This document shows positions 16,364 through 25,408 of a stretch of DNA of 64,000 nucleotides, in pieces. Under the pieces are notes generated by a model that saw nothing but the letters and a program-made list of their open reading frames with translations, was not told where the DNA came from and did no database searches. Position numbers and translations under genes: made by a program. Positions within the stretch are counted from its first letter, which is position 1. Each line of letters starts with the position of its first letter. The stretch comes from 13-2-20CM-66-19 sp036273735. Its GTDB lineage: Bacteria > Pseudomonadota > Gammaproteobacteria > Steroidobacterales > Steroidobacteraceae. The stretch covers positions 1 to 64,000 of the forward strand of contig DASUHA010000151.1 of NCBI GenBank assembly GCA_036273735.1, given 5' to 3'.

Positions 16364-17557
16364 ATGGGCAGAAAAACACTCGCGGCTCGTGAATCGTCCA
16401 TGGCGGATCTCGCACCGCTCGAGACCGCACGTGCGCTCGCAGGGATAGAGTTCAGTGCCGACGGGATCACTCTGCGGTGGGATGACGGTCACGTCGACAG
16501 GCTTCAGGCTCTGTGGCTGCGGGACAATTGTGCGTGCTCACAATGCCGACACCCGCGGGCGCTCGAGCGGATCTACATGTTCATCGATCACGCGGCACCA
16601 TCGATAGTCTCGGCGCTTCAGCGCGCGGACGGAATGCTGGAGGTCCACTTCCAGGCGGACATGGAGACGCACGTTTCGAGGTACACGAGAGGCTGGCTTC
16701 GCGCCCAGGCCGAAGTCGAGCGTGCGACGCGGCAGCGGCAGGCCGCACCGTCGCTTTGGGACGCCGAAATCGCTCGCAGACTCCCTTGCGTGGATTACAG
16801 GGAGTACATGGAGTCGAACGAGGGCTTGCGCACCTGGATCGAGGCAGTGAGGCTGCACGGCATCGTGTTGTTGCGCAACGTACCGCGGACGGACGGCAAG
16901 CTGCTCGACGTTGCCCACCGCATCGGACCGGTGCGCGCCAGCAACTTCGGCGAATACTACGACGTGGTGTCGAAACCCAATCCGAATGCATCCGCCTATA
17001 CGGCAATGGGATTGGAGCTGCACACGGACCTCGCCAACTGGCGATCGCCGCCGGATGTCCAACTCCTTTTCTGCCTCGAGAACAGCGCGCGCGGCGGCGA
17101 ATCCGTGTTCGCGGACGGGTTCAGAGTCGCGGAAGATCTTCGAGACGCCGATCCGGAAGCTTTCCGGCTGCTCAGCACTCATGCCATCGAGTATCGTTTT
17201 CACGACCCTAGTTGCGACATACGGACGGCTGCTCCGGTCATCGAATTGGATCGCCAAGGGCGATTGGCCCGGGTCCGGTTCAACAACTGGCTGCGCGGCG
17301 TCCTCGAGATGCCGCAAGCCCTGGTCGTACCGATGTACGAGGCGCTGGGCAAGTTCTGGCGCATGCTGCGCGATCCGAAGTATCGACTCAACCTGCGGCT
17401 CGAGCCCGGTGACCTGATCTCATACAACAACAACCGGGTCCTGCACGGGCGCGCGCCTTTCGACGAAACCTCCGGGGAGCGCCATCTTCAGGGCTGTTAC
17501 CTCAATCAGGAGGACGTGGACAGCGCCCTGCGATTGCTCGATCGTGTAACGGCCTGA
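16364..17557 (+). CDS. Gamma-butyrobetaine dioxygenase (BBOX)
   Basis: The protein has 397 residues, or 385 if the ATG at 16400 is used. The N-terminal DUF971-type domain has the zinc cluster CACSQC, matching the Cys-x-Cys-x2-Cys of BBOX. The catalytic domain has HTDLANWRSPPD (HxD), VLHGRAPF (distal His) and ERHLQGCY (2OG-binding Arg). The enzyme hydroxylates gamma-butyrobetaine to L-carnitine with O2 and 2-oxoglutarate, feeding the carnitine dehydrogenase at 1035-2537. A sodium symporter gene follows after 10 bp. Of the three BBOX-like proteins here, only this one keeps the zinc cysteines, so it is the best candidate for true BBOX. Confidence 0.86.
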   Translation: MGRKTLAARESSMADLAPLETARALAGIEFSADGITLRWDDGHVDRLQALWLRDNCACSQCRHPRALERIYMFIDHAAPSIVSALQRADGMLEVHFQADMETHVSRYTRGWLRAQAEVERATRQRQAAPSLWDAEIARRLPCVDYREYMESNEGLRTWIEAVRLHGIVLLRNVPRTDGKLLDVAHRIGPVRASNFGEYYDVVSKPNPNASAYTAMGLELHTDLANWRSPPDVQLLFCLENSARGGESVFADGFRVAEDLRDADPEAFRLLSTHAIEYRFHDPSCDIRTAAPVIELDRQGRLARVRFNNWLRGVLEMPQALVVPMYEALGKFWRMLRDPKYRLNLRLEPGDLISYNNNRVLHGRAPFDETSGERHLQGCYLNQEDVDSALRLLDRVTA

Positions 17558-17567
17558 TTGAGCCAGC

Positions 17568-19004
17568 GTGACCACCCTGGATCTTTCGGTCCTGGTGGGC
17601 TACCTGCTCGGGATGCTGGCGATCGGCGTCTGGTCGCGGCGCAGAGCCACCAATCAGGAGCAGTTCCTCCTGGCCGGGCGATCGGTCGGACCGCTGCTGT
17701 ATTCCGGAACTCTCGCGGCAATCATCATCGGCGGCGGGGCGACGGTCGGCGGCATCAAGCTCGGCTACGAGTACGGCGTTTCCGGCATGTGGCTGGTGTC
17801 CATGTACGGCCTGGGCATGATCGTGATGGGCATCGTGCTGGTACCGCGCCTGCTCGCTCTGAAGCTCTACACCATACCCGAGCTTCTGGCGCGGCGCTTC
17901 GGTTCCACGACGCGGGTCGCCGGAGGAGTCGTGATGGGATGCTACGACTTCATGATCGTCGTCGTGTCGATCATCGCGGTGGGGAGCGTCGCCGAGGTGA
18001 TGACCGGCGTCAGCCGGACGCTGGCGATCCTGCTCTGCAGCATCGTGATGATCTGCTATTCGGTGCTCGGGGGCATGTGGGCGCTCACTGCGACGGATAT
18101 CGTTCAGTTCCTGATCAAGACGGTCGGAATATTCGGAGTCCTCCTCCCCGCCGCCATCCTGCGAGCCGGCGGGCTCGCGGCAATGCATCAGCGGCTGCCG
18201 GCGACATTCTTTTCCCTTTCGCACATCGGCTGGGACAAGATCGTCACATTCGTGACCCTTTACTTTCTCGGTATCCTGATCGGGCAGGACGGCTGGCAGC
18301 GCGTATTCACGGCGCGCAGCGTCTCGATCGCCCGCACCGGAGGCGTGCTCGTAGGCCTCTACTGCGTTGCCTATGCCGCGGCCGGTGCCCTGATAGGGGC
18401 GGCGGGCCGCACGTTTCTCCCGCCGTTGGCGAACACGGACCTGGCCTTCGCGGACATCGTCAAAGTGGTGCTGCCCGCAGGTCTGCGCGGGCTCGTTCTG
18501 TCCGCGTCACTTGCCGCAATCATGTCCACGGCAACTTCATGCCTGCTCGCCACCTCGACCGTGTTCCTGGAGGACGTATACCTGACAGTGAGAAGCGCCG
18601 GCGGCACCGGCTCGGTCTCCGAGAGCCGTACATTGACACTGGTGCTGGGTATGCTTGCGGCCGTCGTAGCATTGGTGATGCACGACGTGATCAACGCACT
18701 GACGGTCGGCTACGATCTTCTCGTCGGCTCGCTCTTCGTGCCGATCATCGCGGCCATGATCACGAAGCGCGGGGTGCCGGCAGCAGCCCTCATATCGATC
18801 ATCGTCAGTTCCATCGTGGTCGTCGCGCTGATCGTCGCGGAAGGAGTGAGCTCGACGGTCCCGGTGTACGGTGGACTCGGCGCGAGCCTCATCGTGTTTT
18901 CCGGGATCACGCTCATGATGTCCTCCAATCATCAGCGTCGTTCCGCCGCGGCGCTCGCCGCGAGCCTCTCATCCTCCAACACCCCGCGTGCCGACCGCCA
19001 GTAA
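17568..19004 (+). CDS. Sodium:solute symporter (SSS family)
   Basis: The 478-residue protein has about 13 transmembrane segments and the SSS signature around QDGWQRVFTARS. The N-terminal pattern (FLLAGRSVGPLLY) is typical of PutP/PanF-like symporters. The GTG at 17568 lies 10 bp after the BBOX stop, so the two are co-transcribed. Uptake of gamma-butyrobetaine, carnitine or another betaine is the likely role, inferred from context. The last 73 bp overlap the 3' end of the convergent MFS gene. Confidence 0.86.
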   Translation: MTTLDLSVLVGYLLGMLAIGVWSRRRATNQEQFLLAGRSVGPLLYSGTLAAIIIGGGATVGGIKLGYEYGVSGMWLVSMYGLGMIVMGIVLVPRLLALKLYTIPELLARRFGSTTRVAGGVVMGCYDFMIVVVSIIAVGSVAEVMTGVSRTLAILLCSIVMICYSVLGGMWALTATDIVQFLIKTVGIFGVLLPAAILRAGGLAAMHQRLPATFFSLSHIGWDKIVTFVTLYFLGILIGQDGWQRVFTARSVSIARTGGVLVGLYCVAYAAAGALIGAAGRTFLPPLANTDLAFADIVKVVLPAGLRGLVLSASLAAIMSTATSCLLATSTVFLEDVYLTVRSAGGTGSVSESRTLTLVLGMLAAVVALVMHDVINALTVGYDLLVGSLFVPIIAAMITKRGVPAAALISIIVSSIVVVALIVAEGVSSTVPVYGGLGASLIVFSGITLMMSSNHQRRSAAALAASLSSSNTPRADRQ

Positions 19005-20281
19005 TGCCATGCCGCCCAGAAGCCGGTGGGCACGAGACACAGCATCGCGAGCCGAAGCGACTCCGCGTCGGCAGCGTGATGGGGCGCAAACCAATCGCTC
19101 AGCAAACCGACCATCTGGGGAGCGATGATGAGGTTGCAGATGTTGGCGAGGAACAGCAAAGTGGCGCAATACATCGCGCGCATCTTTGGCTGAGCGAGAT
19201 TGTTCAGAATGCCGAATCCCGGACCGAGATATATATAAATGGATGGCACGAACAGCCAGAAGAGCGCCTTGGTGAGCACCAGGGAATGCGTCGAGTAGAT
19301 GATCGCCGTCACGACGGTGGCAAGGGCGATGTTGAGGGCGAGGAGACGCATGACCCGGCGCTCGTCGGAGAGCCATCGGCGCGATAGCAGCCACGTGCTC
19401 GCGACCATCGCCGCGCTGCCGCCGATCAGGTGGACGGGCCCGAGGATGCCCCCCGCCTGGGCGACATTGAGCGAGTAGCTGCGCATCAGGAACGCGGGCG
19501 TCCACCACATGAGACCCCAACCCCACAGCGCCGTCACCGCCTGGGCGATGATGAAGTGGATGGCGGAGCGCTGGCGCAGTAGAAAGCGCATCGTCTCGAG
19601 GAAGGACGGCGCCGTGCCGCGTCCTTCGCACTCATCCAGACAGCCACGCCGGGGCTCACGAATGCTGAGCAGCACGAGCAGCCCGGCCACGACTCCCGGT
19701 ATCCCGAGGGCCAGAAACATCGATCGCCAGCCGAGCCGGTAAGCGATCGCGCCGGCCACTTGGGAGCCGAGCCAGGCGCCAATCGGCGCGCCCAGGGAGA
19801 AGACCGACAACGCCATGGCACGGCGCGAGGGTGGAAAGTAGTCCGACAGGAGGGAATTGGCGCCAGGCGTGCCGCCGGCTTCCCCGACACCCACACCGAT
19901 CCTCGCCCAGAGGAGCTGCCAGTAACTGCGAGCAAGTCCGGTGGCCACCGTCAGCGCCGACCAGATCACGAGGCAGATGCCGATGATGTTGCGACGGTTG
20001 CGGCGGTCGATCAGCCACGAGAGCGGGAAGCCGAAAATGACATAGAAAATCGCCAGCGACACGCCCGTGAGAAATGCGATGTTGGCGTCTGAAAGGTGCA
20101 GCTCCTTGCGGATGGGTTCCAGGACGGTTGAGATCGAGTAGCGATCGCAGATGCTCAGCGTATAGACCAGGCACATCATGACGGCGACGTACCAGCGCTC
20201 CGCCAGCGAAGCGGATTGCAGGGGCGCGGTGCGCTCACGAGGCGTGACCGCGGGGCCCGTGCTGGTCTGTACGTCGTTCAT
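18932..20281 (-). CDS. MFS transporter, spinster-like
   Basis: The 449-residue, 12-helix MFS protein has the loop LSWLIDRRNRRNIIG between helices 2 and 3 and the N-terminal pattern VYTLSICDRYSISTVLEPI of spinster-like carriers. Its ATG overlaps the soxG stop by ATGA, so it is the last gene of the sarcosine oxidase operon. Likely substrate is sarcosine, dimethylglycine or another operon substrate (inference). It ends convergently inside the symporter gene. Confidence 0.83.
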   Translation of the reverse strand: MNDVQTSTGPAVTPRERTAPLQSASLAERWYVAVMMCLVYTLSICDRYSISTVLEPIRKELHLSDANIAFLTGVSLAIFYVIFGFPLSWLIDRRNRRNIIGICLVIWSALTVATGLARSYWQLLWARIGVGVGEAGGTPGANSLLSDYFPPSRRAMALSVFSLGAPIGAWLGSQVAGAIAYRLGWRSMFLALGIPGVVAGLLVLLSIREPRRGCLDECEGRGTAPSFLETMRFLLRQRSAIHFIIAQAVTALWGWGLMWWTPAFLMRSYSLNVAQAGGILGPVHLIGGSAAMVASTWLLSRRWLSDERRVMRLLALNIALATVVTAIIYSTHSLVLTKALFWLFVPSIYIYLGPGFGILNNLAQPKMRAMYCATLLFLANICNLIIAPQMVGLLSDWFAPHHAADAESLRLAMLCLVPTGFWAAWHYWRSARGVLEDERLAASAAAERR

Positions 20282-20886
20282 GCGGTGTACCTCACGAAGC
20301 CAAACTCTGCCGCGGCCTCGCCGATTGCCTGATGGAGACTCACCGCAAGGCTGCGCCCGCCCCAGATATCGAATGTCGGACCGCGCTCAGCGGTATCCTC
20401 CAGGCGCCACAGCATTACGCTCATGTAGCCACAAGCGGTTTGCGCTACGCCGCCCACCTGAAAGCTTCGGGGATGAATGTCGATGGGAACCAGCTTGGCC
20501 AGCGTCTCGCGTACCCTGGGGCCGGCCAAACGCAGGATGACATAGGCATCGCTCAGGTCGGCAATCGACGCACAATTGCCGAGCAACGAGTGTAGAGACG
20601 CCGCGAACGCGTTACCTGCGCTCTCGCGCGTGGCGATCCAGGTGTTCGGGCTGATACCGGCGATTGCGATGTCATCGAGACTCCCACACCGTGGCCCAAC
20701 CCGGGGCTCGACGCCGAACTTCGCCTGCAAGAGCTCCATCACCTCGGCGGCGTAGCCCTGGCGGGCCGCGATGCGCGCGATTGCGAGCCCTTGCCGCTCG
20801 GTCGCGATGACACCACGGCCGCTCCCTATCGCCGTGGGCAGTCCCCCGAACGCCGAAGTCGCCACGCCCATTGGGTCCACGTGCAT
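20278..20886 (-). CDS. soxG: Sarcosine oxidase gamma subunit
   Basis: The 202-residue protein resembles the SoxG family, with the conserved segment DAYVILRLAGPRVRETLAKL and the GCV_T-like fold of its C-terminal half. It is an accessory subunit of heterotetrameric sarcosine oxidase, which converts sarcosine, O2 and tetrahydrofolate to glycine, 5,10-methylene-THF and H2O2. Its ATG is 2 bp after the soxA stop, and its own stop overlaps the MFS gene. The family is weakly conserved, but the position is diagnostic. Confidence 0.88.
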   Translation of the reverse strand: MHVDPMGVATSAFGGLPTAIGSGRGVIATERQGLAIARIAARQGYAAEVMELLQAKFGVEPRVGPRCGSLDDIAIAGISPNTWIATRESAGNAFAASLHSLLGNCASIADLSDAYVILRLAGPRVRETLAKLVPIDIHPRSFQVGGVAQTACGYMSVMLWRLEDTAERGPTFDIWGGRSLAVSLHQAIGEAAAEFGFVRYTA

Positions 20887-20888
20887 GC

Positions 20889-23867
20889 TCAGCTCCTCAG
20901 TCGCTTGCCGTCCGGGTCGTAGAACACCGGATTCGTGACCTCCACCTCGAGATCGACATCGCCCCCCGAGAGCGGATCATGCGCCCGGATTCGCTCACCG
21001 ATTCGCCCCCGTCCCCCACTGAGGAACCCGAGCCCGATCCAGTGGCCGGCGATCGGCGAGAAGGTAGCCGAGCTGATGAATCCTTCGTCGTTCGCCAGGC
21101 TCGGCTGCGCACCGAGCCGCAGGAAATGGGCGCCCGCTCGCAGCCGCACCTCCGGCCTCGAGGGCTTCACGCCGATCAGCGCCGGGCGATCCGGCGCCGT
21201 GAGGCCCGGCCTGCCGGCCAGCACCCGGCCGATGTAATCCTTCTGTGTGGACATCATGCGCCCGAGTCCCAGGTCCTGCGCCGTCGTCGTGCCGTTGAGC
21301 TCCGCGCCCGCCACATGACCCTTCTCGATACGCATTGTGCCGAGAGCCTCCATGCCGTAAGGCACTACCCCCAGCGGCTCACCTGCCGCCATGATGGCCC
21401 GCACCGCACCATCTCCCGAGCGCGCCGGCACTGCGAGCTCGTAGGCAAGCTCTCCTGAGAATGAGATGCGGAAGAGCCTCGCCGGCCGCCCCTGCCAGTG
21501 AAACTCCGCACAGGCGAGATACGGCAAGGCCGCGTTCGATACATCGAGGCTGTCGCCGAGCAGCCGCTCCAGGAGCGCTCGAGCGCGCGGACCGGCCACG
21601 GCGAACTGCGCCCATTGCTCGCTCACCGAGGCAAGCTGGACATCGAGGTCGGGCCAGAGCACCTGACGCGCGTGCTCGAGGTGCTGAAGTACCCTGCTTG
21701 CATGTGCCGTCGTCGTCGAGCACACGAAGTGGCTGTGCGCGAAGCGCGCCACCGTCCCATCATCGAATACGATCCCGTCCTCACGCAGCATGATGCCATA
21801 GCGACTCTTGCCTACGGGCAGGCTCGCGATCGCGTTCGCGTAGATGCGATCGAGGAAAGCGGCTGCATCGGTGCCCTGCACATCGATTTTTCCCAACGTC
21901 GAGACGTCGCAGACGCCAACACCATTGCGCACGCTCAACACCTCCCGTACCAGCGTGCGCTTCCAGTCCCGCTCGCCTTCGAGCGGAAACGCCTTCGCCC
22001 GCCGCCACTCGCCCAGATCGACGAAGGTCGCGCCCCGACTCTCCGCCCATCGATGGCTCGGAGTGAGCCGCAGCGGCCTGAAGTGAGAGCCGCGGTGTGT
22101 CCCGGCGAGCGCGCCGATGGCAACCGGCGTGTACGGCGGCCGGGAGGCGATCGTTCCCATGTCGGCGGGCGTGCGCCCCGTAAGGGTGGCAACCAGGGCC
22201 TGTCCGTTGAGAGCCGATATCTTTCCCTGGTCCGTACCCATTCCGAGGGTCGTGTACCGCTTGAGGAGCTCTGCTGAGTGAAAGCCTTCGCGCGCCGCGA
22301 TGGCAATGTCATCGGTCGTGACGTCATGCTGGGGATCGACGAACGCTTTCCGGCGAAAACCATCCACCAGCCAGAGCGGCTTGCCGCCGACCAACTCGTC
22401 CGCGACGCACGGGGGGCCCTCGGGCGGCGCGTCGAATCCCGCGGTCTTCGCCGCATCGCGGCCAGCTTCGGCTCCCGTGTGCAGCGCACCTGCCAGAGAG
22501 AGATCACCGGCTGCCGCCCCAACGGCGACCATTCGGTGCGGCAGGTCGGCTGGTACGTACGCTCCGATCGCGTCGGACCATCGTGGTCGTCCCCCCAGGT
22601 GCGTAGACAACGCCACGTTCGGATTCCAGCCTCCCGCCACCGCTATGGCGTCCGTCGCGATGCGTATCGTGCGCCCGCGCTCATCGCGCACGTCGATCCC
22701 GGCAACTCCCTTCCTACCACGAGTATCGAGAACCTGTGCACCCAGCATGACGCGCAGGCCGAGACGGCTCGCTCGATTCTCGAGCGCCGCCGAAATCTCG
22801 CGCCTCGCATCGACGACGACAGGAACTTCAACATGGGCGTCGCAAAGATCAAAAGCCGTCTTCCAGCCGTCATCGCATGTCGTGAAGACTGCAGTCCGCT
22901 GCGCCGGCGTGACTCTGAAGCGATTGACATAGGTGCGCACGGCCGATGCGAGCATGACACCCGGCCGGTCATTGCCACCGAACACGATCGGGCGCTCGAG
23001 CGCGCCAGCGGCAAGCACCGTCCGGCGAGCCACGATCTTCCACATTCGTTGTCGAGGCTGGTGATCGCCCGGCTCACGCAGATGGTCCGCCACGCGCTCG
23101 AGCGCACCGAACGTGTTGCCGTCATAGACCCCGAAAACCGTGGTGCGGGTCATGAGCCGGACCTCGGGGAGCGACGCCAGCTCATCGGCAACCTGCCGCG
23201 CCCAGAGCGCGCCCTCCTTGCCGTCGATGTCGTGCCGATCGCCATTCAGCCGTCCGCCGAGAAGAAAGTCCTCCTCGCAGAGGATCACCCGCGCGCCGGC
23301 CCTGCCGGCAGCGAGCGCGGCGGCAAGGCCCGCCGGTCCACCGCCTACGACCAACACATCGCAGAAGGCGTGCGCCTTCTCGTACCTGTCCGGATCGGCA
23401 TCGATGCTGGCGCGGCCCAGCCCCGCGGCCCGCCGGATGGCCGGCTCGTAGACTCTCTCCCAGAAAGCCGCCGGCCACATGAAGGTCTTGTAGTAGAAGC
23501 CGGCGACGAAAACGGGAGACAGCAGCGAGTTGACCGCCCCGACATCGAAGCCGAGCGACGGCCAGCAATTCTGACTGCGGGCTTCGAGGCCATCGAAGAG
23601 CTCCACGACGGTTGCCCGGGTGTTCGGCTCGCGGCGCGCGCCCGTGCGCAGCTCCACCAGCGCATTCGGCTCCTCCGAGCCGGCGGTCAGGATGCCCCGC
23701 GGCCTGTGGTATTTGAACGAGCGGCCTACCAGCCTGACACCCGCTGCGAGCAACGCCGAAGCCAGGGTGTCACCCGGATGTCCGTTGTAGCGCTTGCCGT
23801 CGAACGTGAAGGAGACCGCGCGGTCGCGCCGGATGGCCCCCTCCCCGTCCAGCCGGTTGGACGTCAT
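20889..23867 (-). CDS. soxA: Sarcosine oxidase alpha subunit
   Basis: The 992-residue protein opens with a ferredoxin-like segment (SFTFDGKRYNGHPGDTLASA). An NAD-binding FAD/NAD domain follows (CDVLVVGGGPAGLAAALAAG near residue 165), and the last 380 residues are the GCV_T/folate domain that takes the methylene group. Length is typical of heterotetrameric SoxA. The ATG at 23867 overlaps the soxD stop by ATGA. With SoxB, D and G it carries out the last N-demethylation from glycine betaine to glycine. Confidence 0.95.
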   Translation of the reverse strand: MTSNRLDGEGAIRRDRAVSFTFDGKRYNGHPGDTLASALLAAGVRLVGRSFKYHRPRGILTAGSEEPNALVELRTGARREPNTRATVVELFDGLEARSQNCWPSLGFDVGAVNSLLSPVFVAGFYYKTFMWPAAFWERVYEPAIRRAAGLGRASIDADPDRYEKAHAFCDVLVVGGGPAGLAAALAAGRAGARVILCEEDFLLGGRLNGDRHDIDGKEGALWARQVADELASLPEVRLMTRTTVFGVYDGNTFGALERVADHLREPGDHQPRQRMWKIVARRTVLAAGALERPIVFGGNDRPGVMLASAVRTYVNRFRVTPAQRTAVFTTCDDGWKTAFDLCDAHVEVPVVVDARREISAALENRASRLGLRVMLGAQVLDTRGRKGVAGIDVRDERGRTIRIATDAIAVAGGWNPNVALSTHLGGRPRWSDAIGAYVPADLPHRMVAVGAAAGDLSLAGALHTGAEAGRDAAKTAGFDAPPEGPPCVADELVGGKPLWLVDGFRRKAFVDPQHDVTTDDIAIAAREGFHSAELLKRYTTLGMGTDQGKISALNGQALVATLTGRTPADMGTIASRPPYTPVAIGALAGTHRGSHFRPLRLTPSHRWAESRGATFVDLGEWRRAKAFPLEGERDWKRTLVREVLSVRNGVGVCDVSTLGKIDVQGTDAAAFLDRIYANAIASLPVGKSRYGIMLREDGIVFDDGTVARFAHSHFVCSTTTAHASRVLQHLEHARQVLWPDLDVQLASVSEQWAQFAVAGPRARALLERLLGDSLDVSNAALPYLACAEFHWQGRPARLFRISFSGELAYELAVPARSGDGAVRAIMAAGEPLGVVPYGMEALGTMRIEKGHVAGAELNGTTTAQDLGLGRMMSTQKDYIGRVLAGRPGLTAPDRPALIGVKPSRPEVRLRAGAHFLRLGAQPSLANDEGFISSATFSPIAGHWIGLGFLSGGRGRIGERIRAHDPLSGGDVDLEVEVTNPVFYDPDGKRLRS

Positions 23868-24133
23868 GAGCGTGGCGTCTCGCTTGCGAGTTGCACCGCG
23901 AGGATCGCGTGAGTACGTGTGTCGCGAGTGACCCGCAGCCACGAGAGACAACCGGCGGCGTGAAGCCATAACTCCTGATGTGGTCCCGCCGGGTTGTCAC
24001 GCAGATACACGGCTTCATGGAAGCGGTCGGCGGCGTCCGCCGCATCCGGGGACGGGCGCCGGAACGCGGCATCGCCCAGATAGGTGAACTCGCCGACATC
24101 CCGCTCCCCGCAAAAAGGACATTCGATGCGCAT
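23864..24133 (-). CDS. soxD: Sarcosine oxidase delta subunit
   Basis: The 89-residue SoxD begins MRIECPFCGERDVGEFTYLG, with the first CxxC of its zinc site, followed by the conserved ELWLHAAGC segment. It is a small structural subunit of sarcosine oxidase. The ATG at 24133 lies 7 bp after the soxB stop, and its stop overlaps soxA. Confidence 0.94.
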   Translation of the reverse strand: MRIECPFCGERDVGEFTYLGDAAFRRPSPDAADAADRFHEAVYLRDNPAGPHQELWLHAAGCLSWLRVTRDTRTHAILAVQLASETPRS

Positions 24134-24140
24134 CGTGGCT

Positions 24141-25391
24141 TCAGTGCAGGTTGGGCTGCGCCCCCTGCCCCTTCTCATCGAGCAGGTGACCCGTCGCGAA
24201 GCGATCGAGGCGATAGGCTCGCGCCACCTCGTGGGGCTCGTCCCGCGCGAGCAGGTGAGCGAAGCAGTAGCCGGATGCCGGGGTAGCCTTGAAGCCGCCG
24301 TAACACCACCCGCCGTTCAGATAGAGTCCTGCGATCGGCGTGCGGTCGATGATCGGCGAGCCGTCCATCGACATGTCCATGATGCCTCCCCAGGAGCGCA
24401 GCACGCGTACCCTGCCGATCGCGGGCATCAGTGCCATGCCGCTCTCGCACACGTCCTCGACGGTGGGGAGATTGCCGCGCTGCGCGTAAGAGTTGTAGCC
24501 GTCGATGTTGCCGCCAAAGACGAGTCCCCCTTTGTCCGACTGGCTGACGTAGAAATGACCCGCGCCGTAGGTCACCACACACGGAATGCGCGGCTTGATG
24601 GCTTCCGACACGAAGGCCTGCAGCACATGGCTCTCGATGGGCAGACGCAATCCTGCCATCCTGGCGACGGTCGAAGTGTTGCCTGCGACCGCGAGCCCAA
24701 CCCTGCGCGCCCTGATGTCGCCGCGCGAGGTCCTCACCCCGACAGCCCTGCCGCGTTCCCAAAGAAAGCCGGTCACCTCGCAGTTCTGGACGATGTCCAC
24801 ACCGCGGCCGCTCGCCGCACGCGCGTAGCCCCAGACCACTGCGTCATGCCGCGCGGTGCCGCCGCGCGGTTGCAGCAGTCCTCCCTGAATCGGGAAGCGC
24901 GCGTTGTCGAAATCGAGGAAAGGCAGCATTCGCCTGACATCGCCGGCATCCAGTAACTCGGCATCGACTCCGTGCATCCGCATCGCATTGCCCCGTCGCA
25001 CGTAGGAGTCGCGTTGCGCATCCGAGTGGTACAGGTTCAATACCCCTCTCTGACTCACCATGGTGTTGTAATTGAGGTCCTGCTCGAGCCCTTCCCAGAG
25101 CTTCATCGAGAGCTCGTAGAACGGGTTGTTCCCGGCCAGGAGGTAATTCGAGCGGATGATCGTCGTGTTGCGTCCCGCATTGCCGAGACCGATCCAGCCC
25201 TTCTCGAGCACCGCCACATCGGTGATGCCGTGCACTTTCGCCAGATAGTGCGCGGTCGCAAGACCGTGTCCGCCGCCGCCAACGATGATCACGTCGTAGG
25301 CAGGCTTGGGTGTCGCATCGCGCCACGCCGGCTCCCATCCCCGGTGTCCCGCGAAGGCCTGGCGCAGCAGGCTGAAGATCGAATACCGCAT
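24141..25391 (-). CDS. soxB: Sarcosine oxidase beta subunit
   Basis: The 416-residue FAD subunit opens with the typical SoxB leader (MRYSIFSLLRQAFAGHRGWE). The dinucleotide-binding VIIVGGGGHGLATAHYLAK and the conserved NAGRNTTIIRSNYL follow, the latter containing the region of covalent FMN attachment (RNTTIIRSNYL). It oxidises sarcosine at the FAD site. It starts at ATG 25391, 17 bp after the serine-hydrolase-like gene, and leads the soxBDAG order seen in pseudomonads. Confidence 0.95.
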   Translation of the reverse strand: MRYSIFSLLRQAFAGHRGWEPAWRDATPKPAYDVIIVGGGGHGLATAHYLAKVHGITDVAVLEKGWIGLGNAGRNTTIIRSNYLLAGNNPFYELSMKLWEGLEQDLNYNTMVSQRGVLNLYHSDAQRDSYVRRGNAMRMHGVDAELLDAGDVRRMLPFLDFDNARFPIQGGLLQPRGGTARHDAVVWGYARAASGRGVDIVQNCEVTGFLWERGRAVGVRTSRGDIRARRVGLAVAGNTSTVARMAGLRLPIESHVLQAFVSEAIKPRIPCVVTYGAGHFYVSQSDKGGLVFGGNIDGYNSYAQRGNLPTVEDVCESGMALMPAIGRVRVLRSWGGIMDMSMDGSPIIDRTPIAGLYLNGGWCYGGFKATPASGYCFAHLLARDEPHEVARAYRLDRFATGHLLDEKGQGAQPNLH

Positions 25392-25408
25392 GGCTGAGTC
25401 GCGGCTCC

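Noticed and set aside
22278..23912. Long plus-strand open frame opposite soxA
   Set aside because: The minus strand encodes unmistakable SoxA; the antisense frame is a codon-bias shadow without recognisable motifs.
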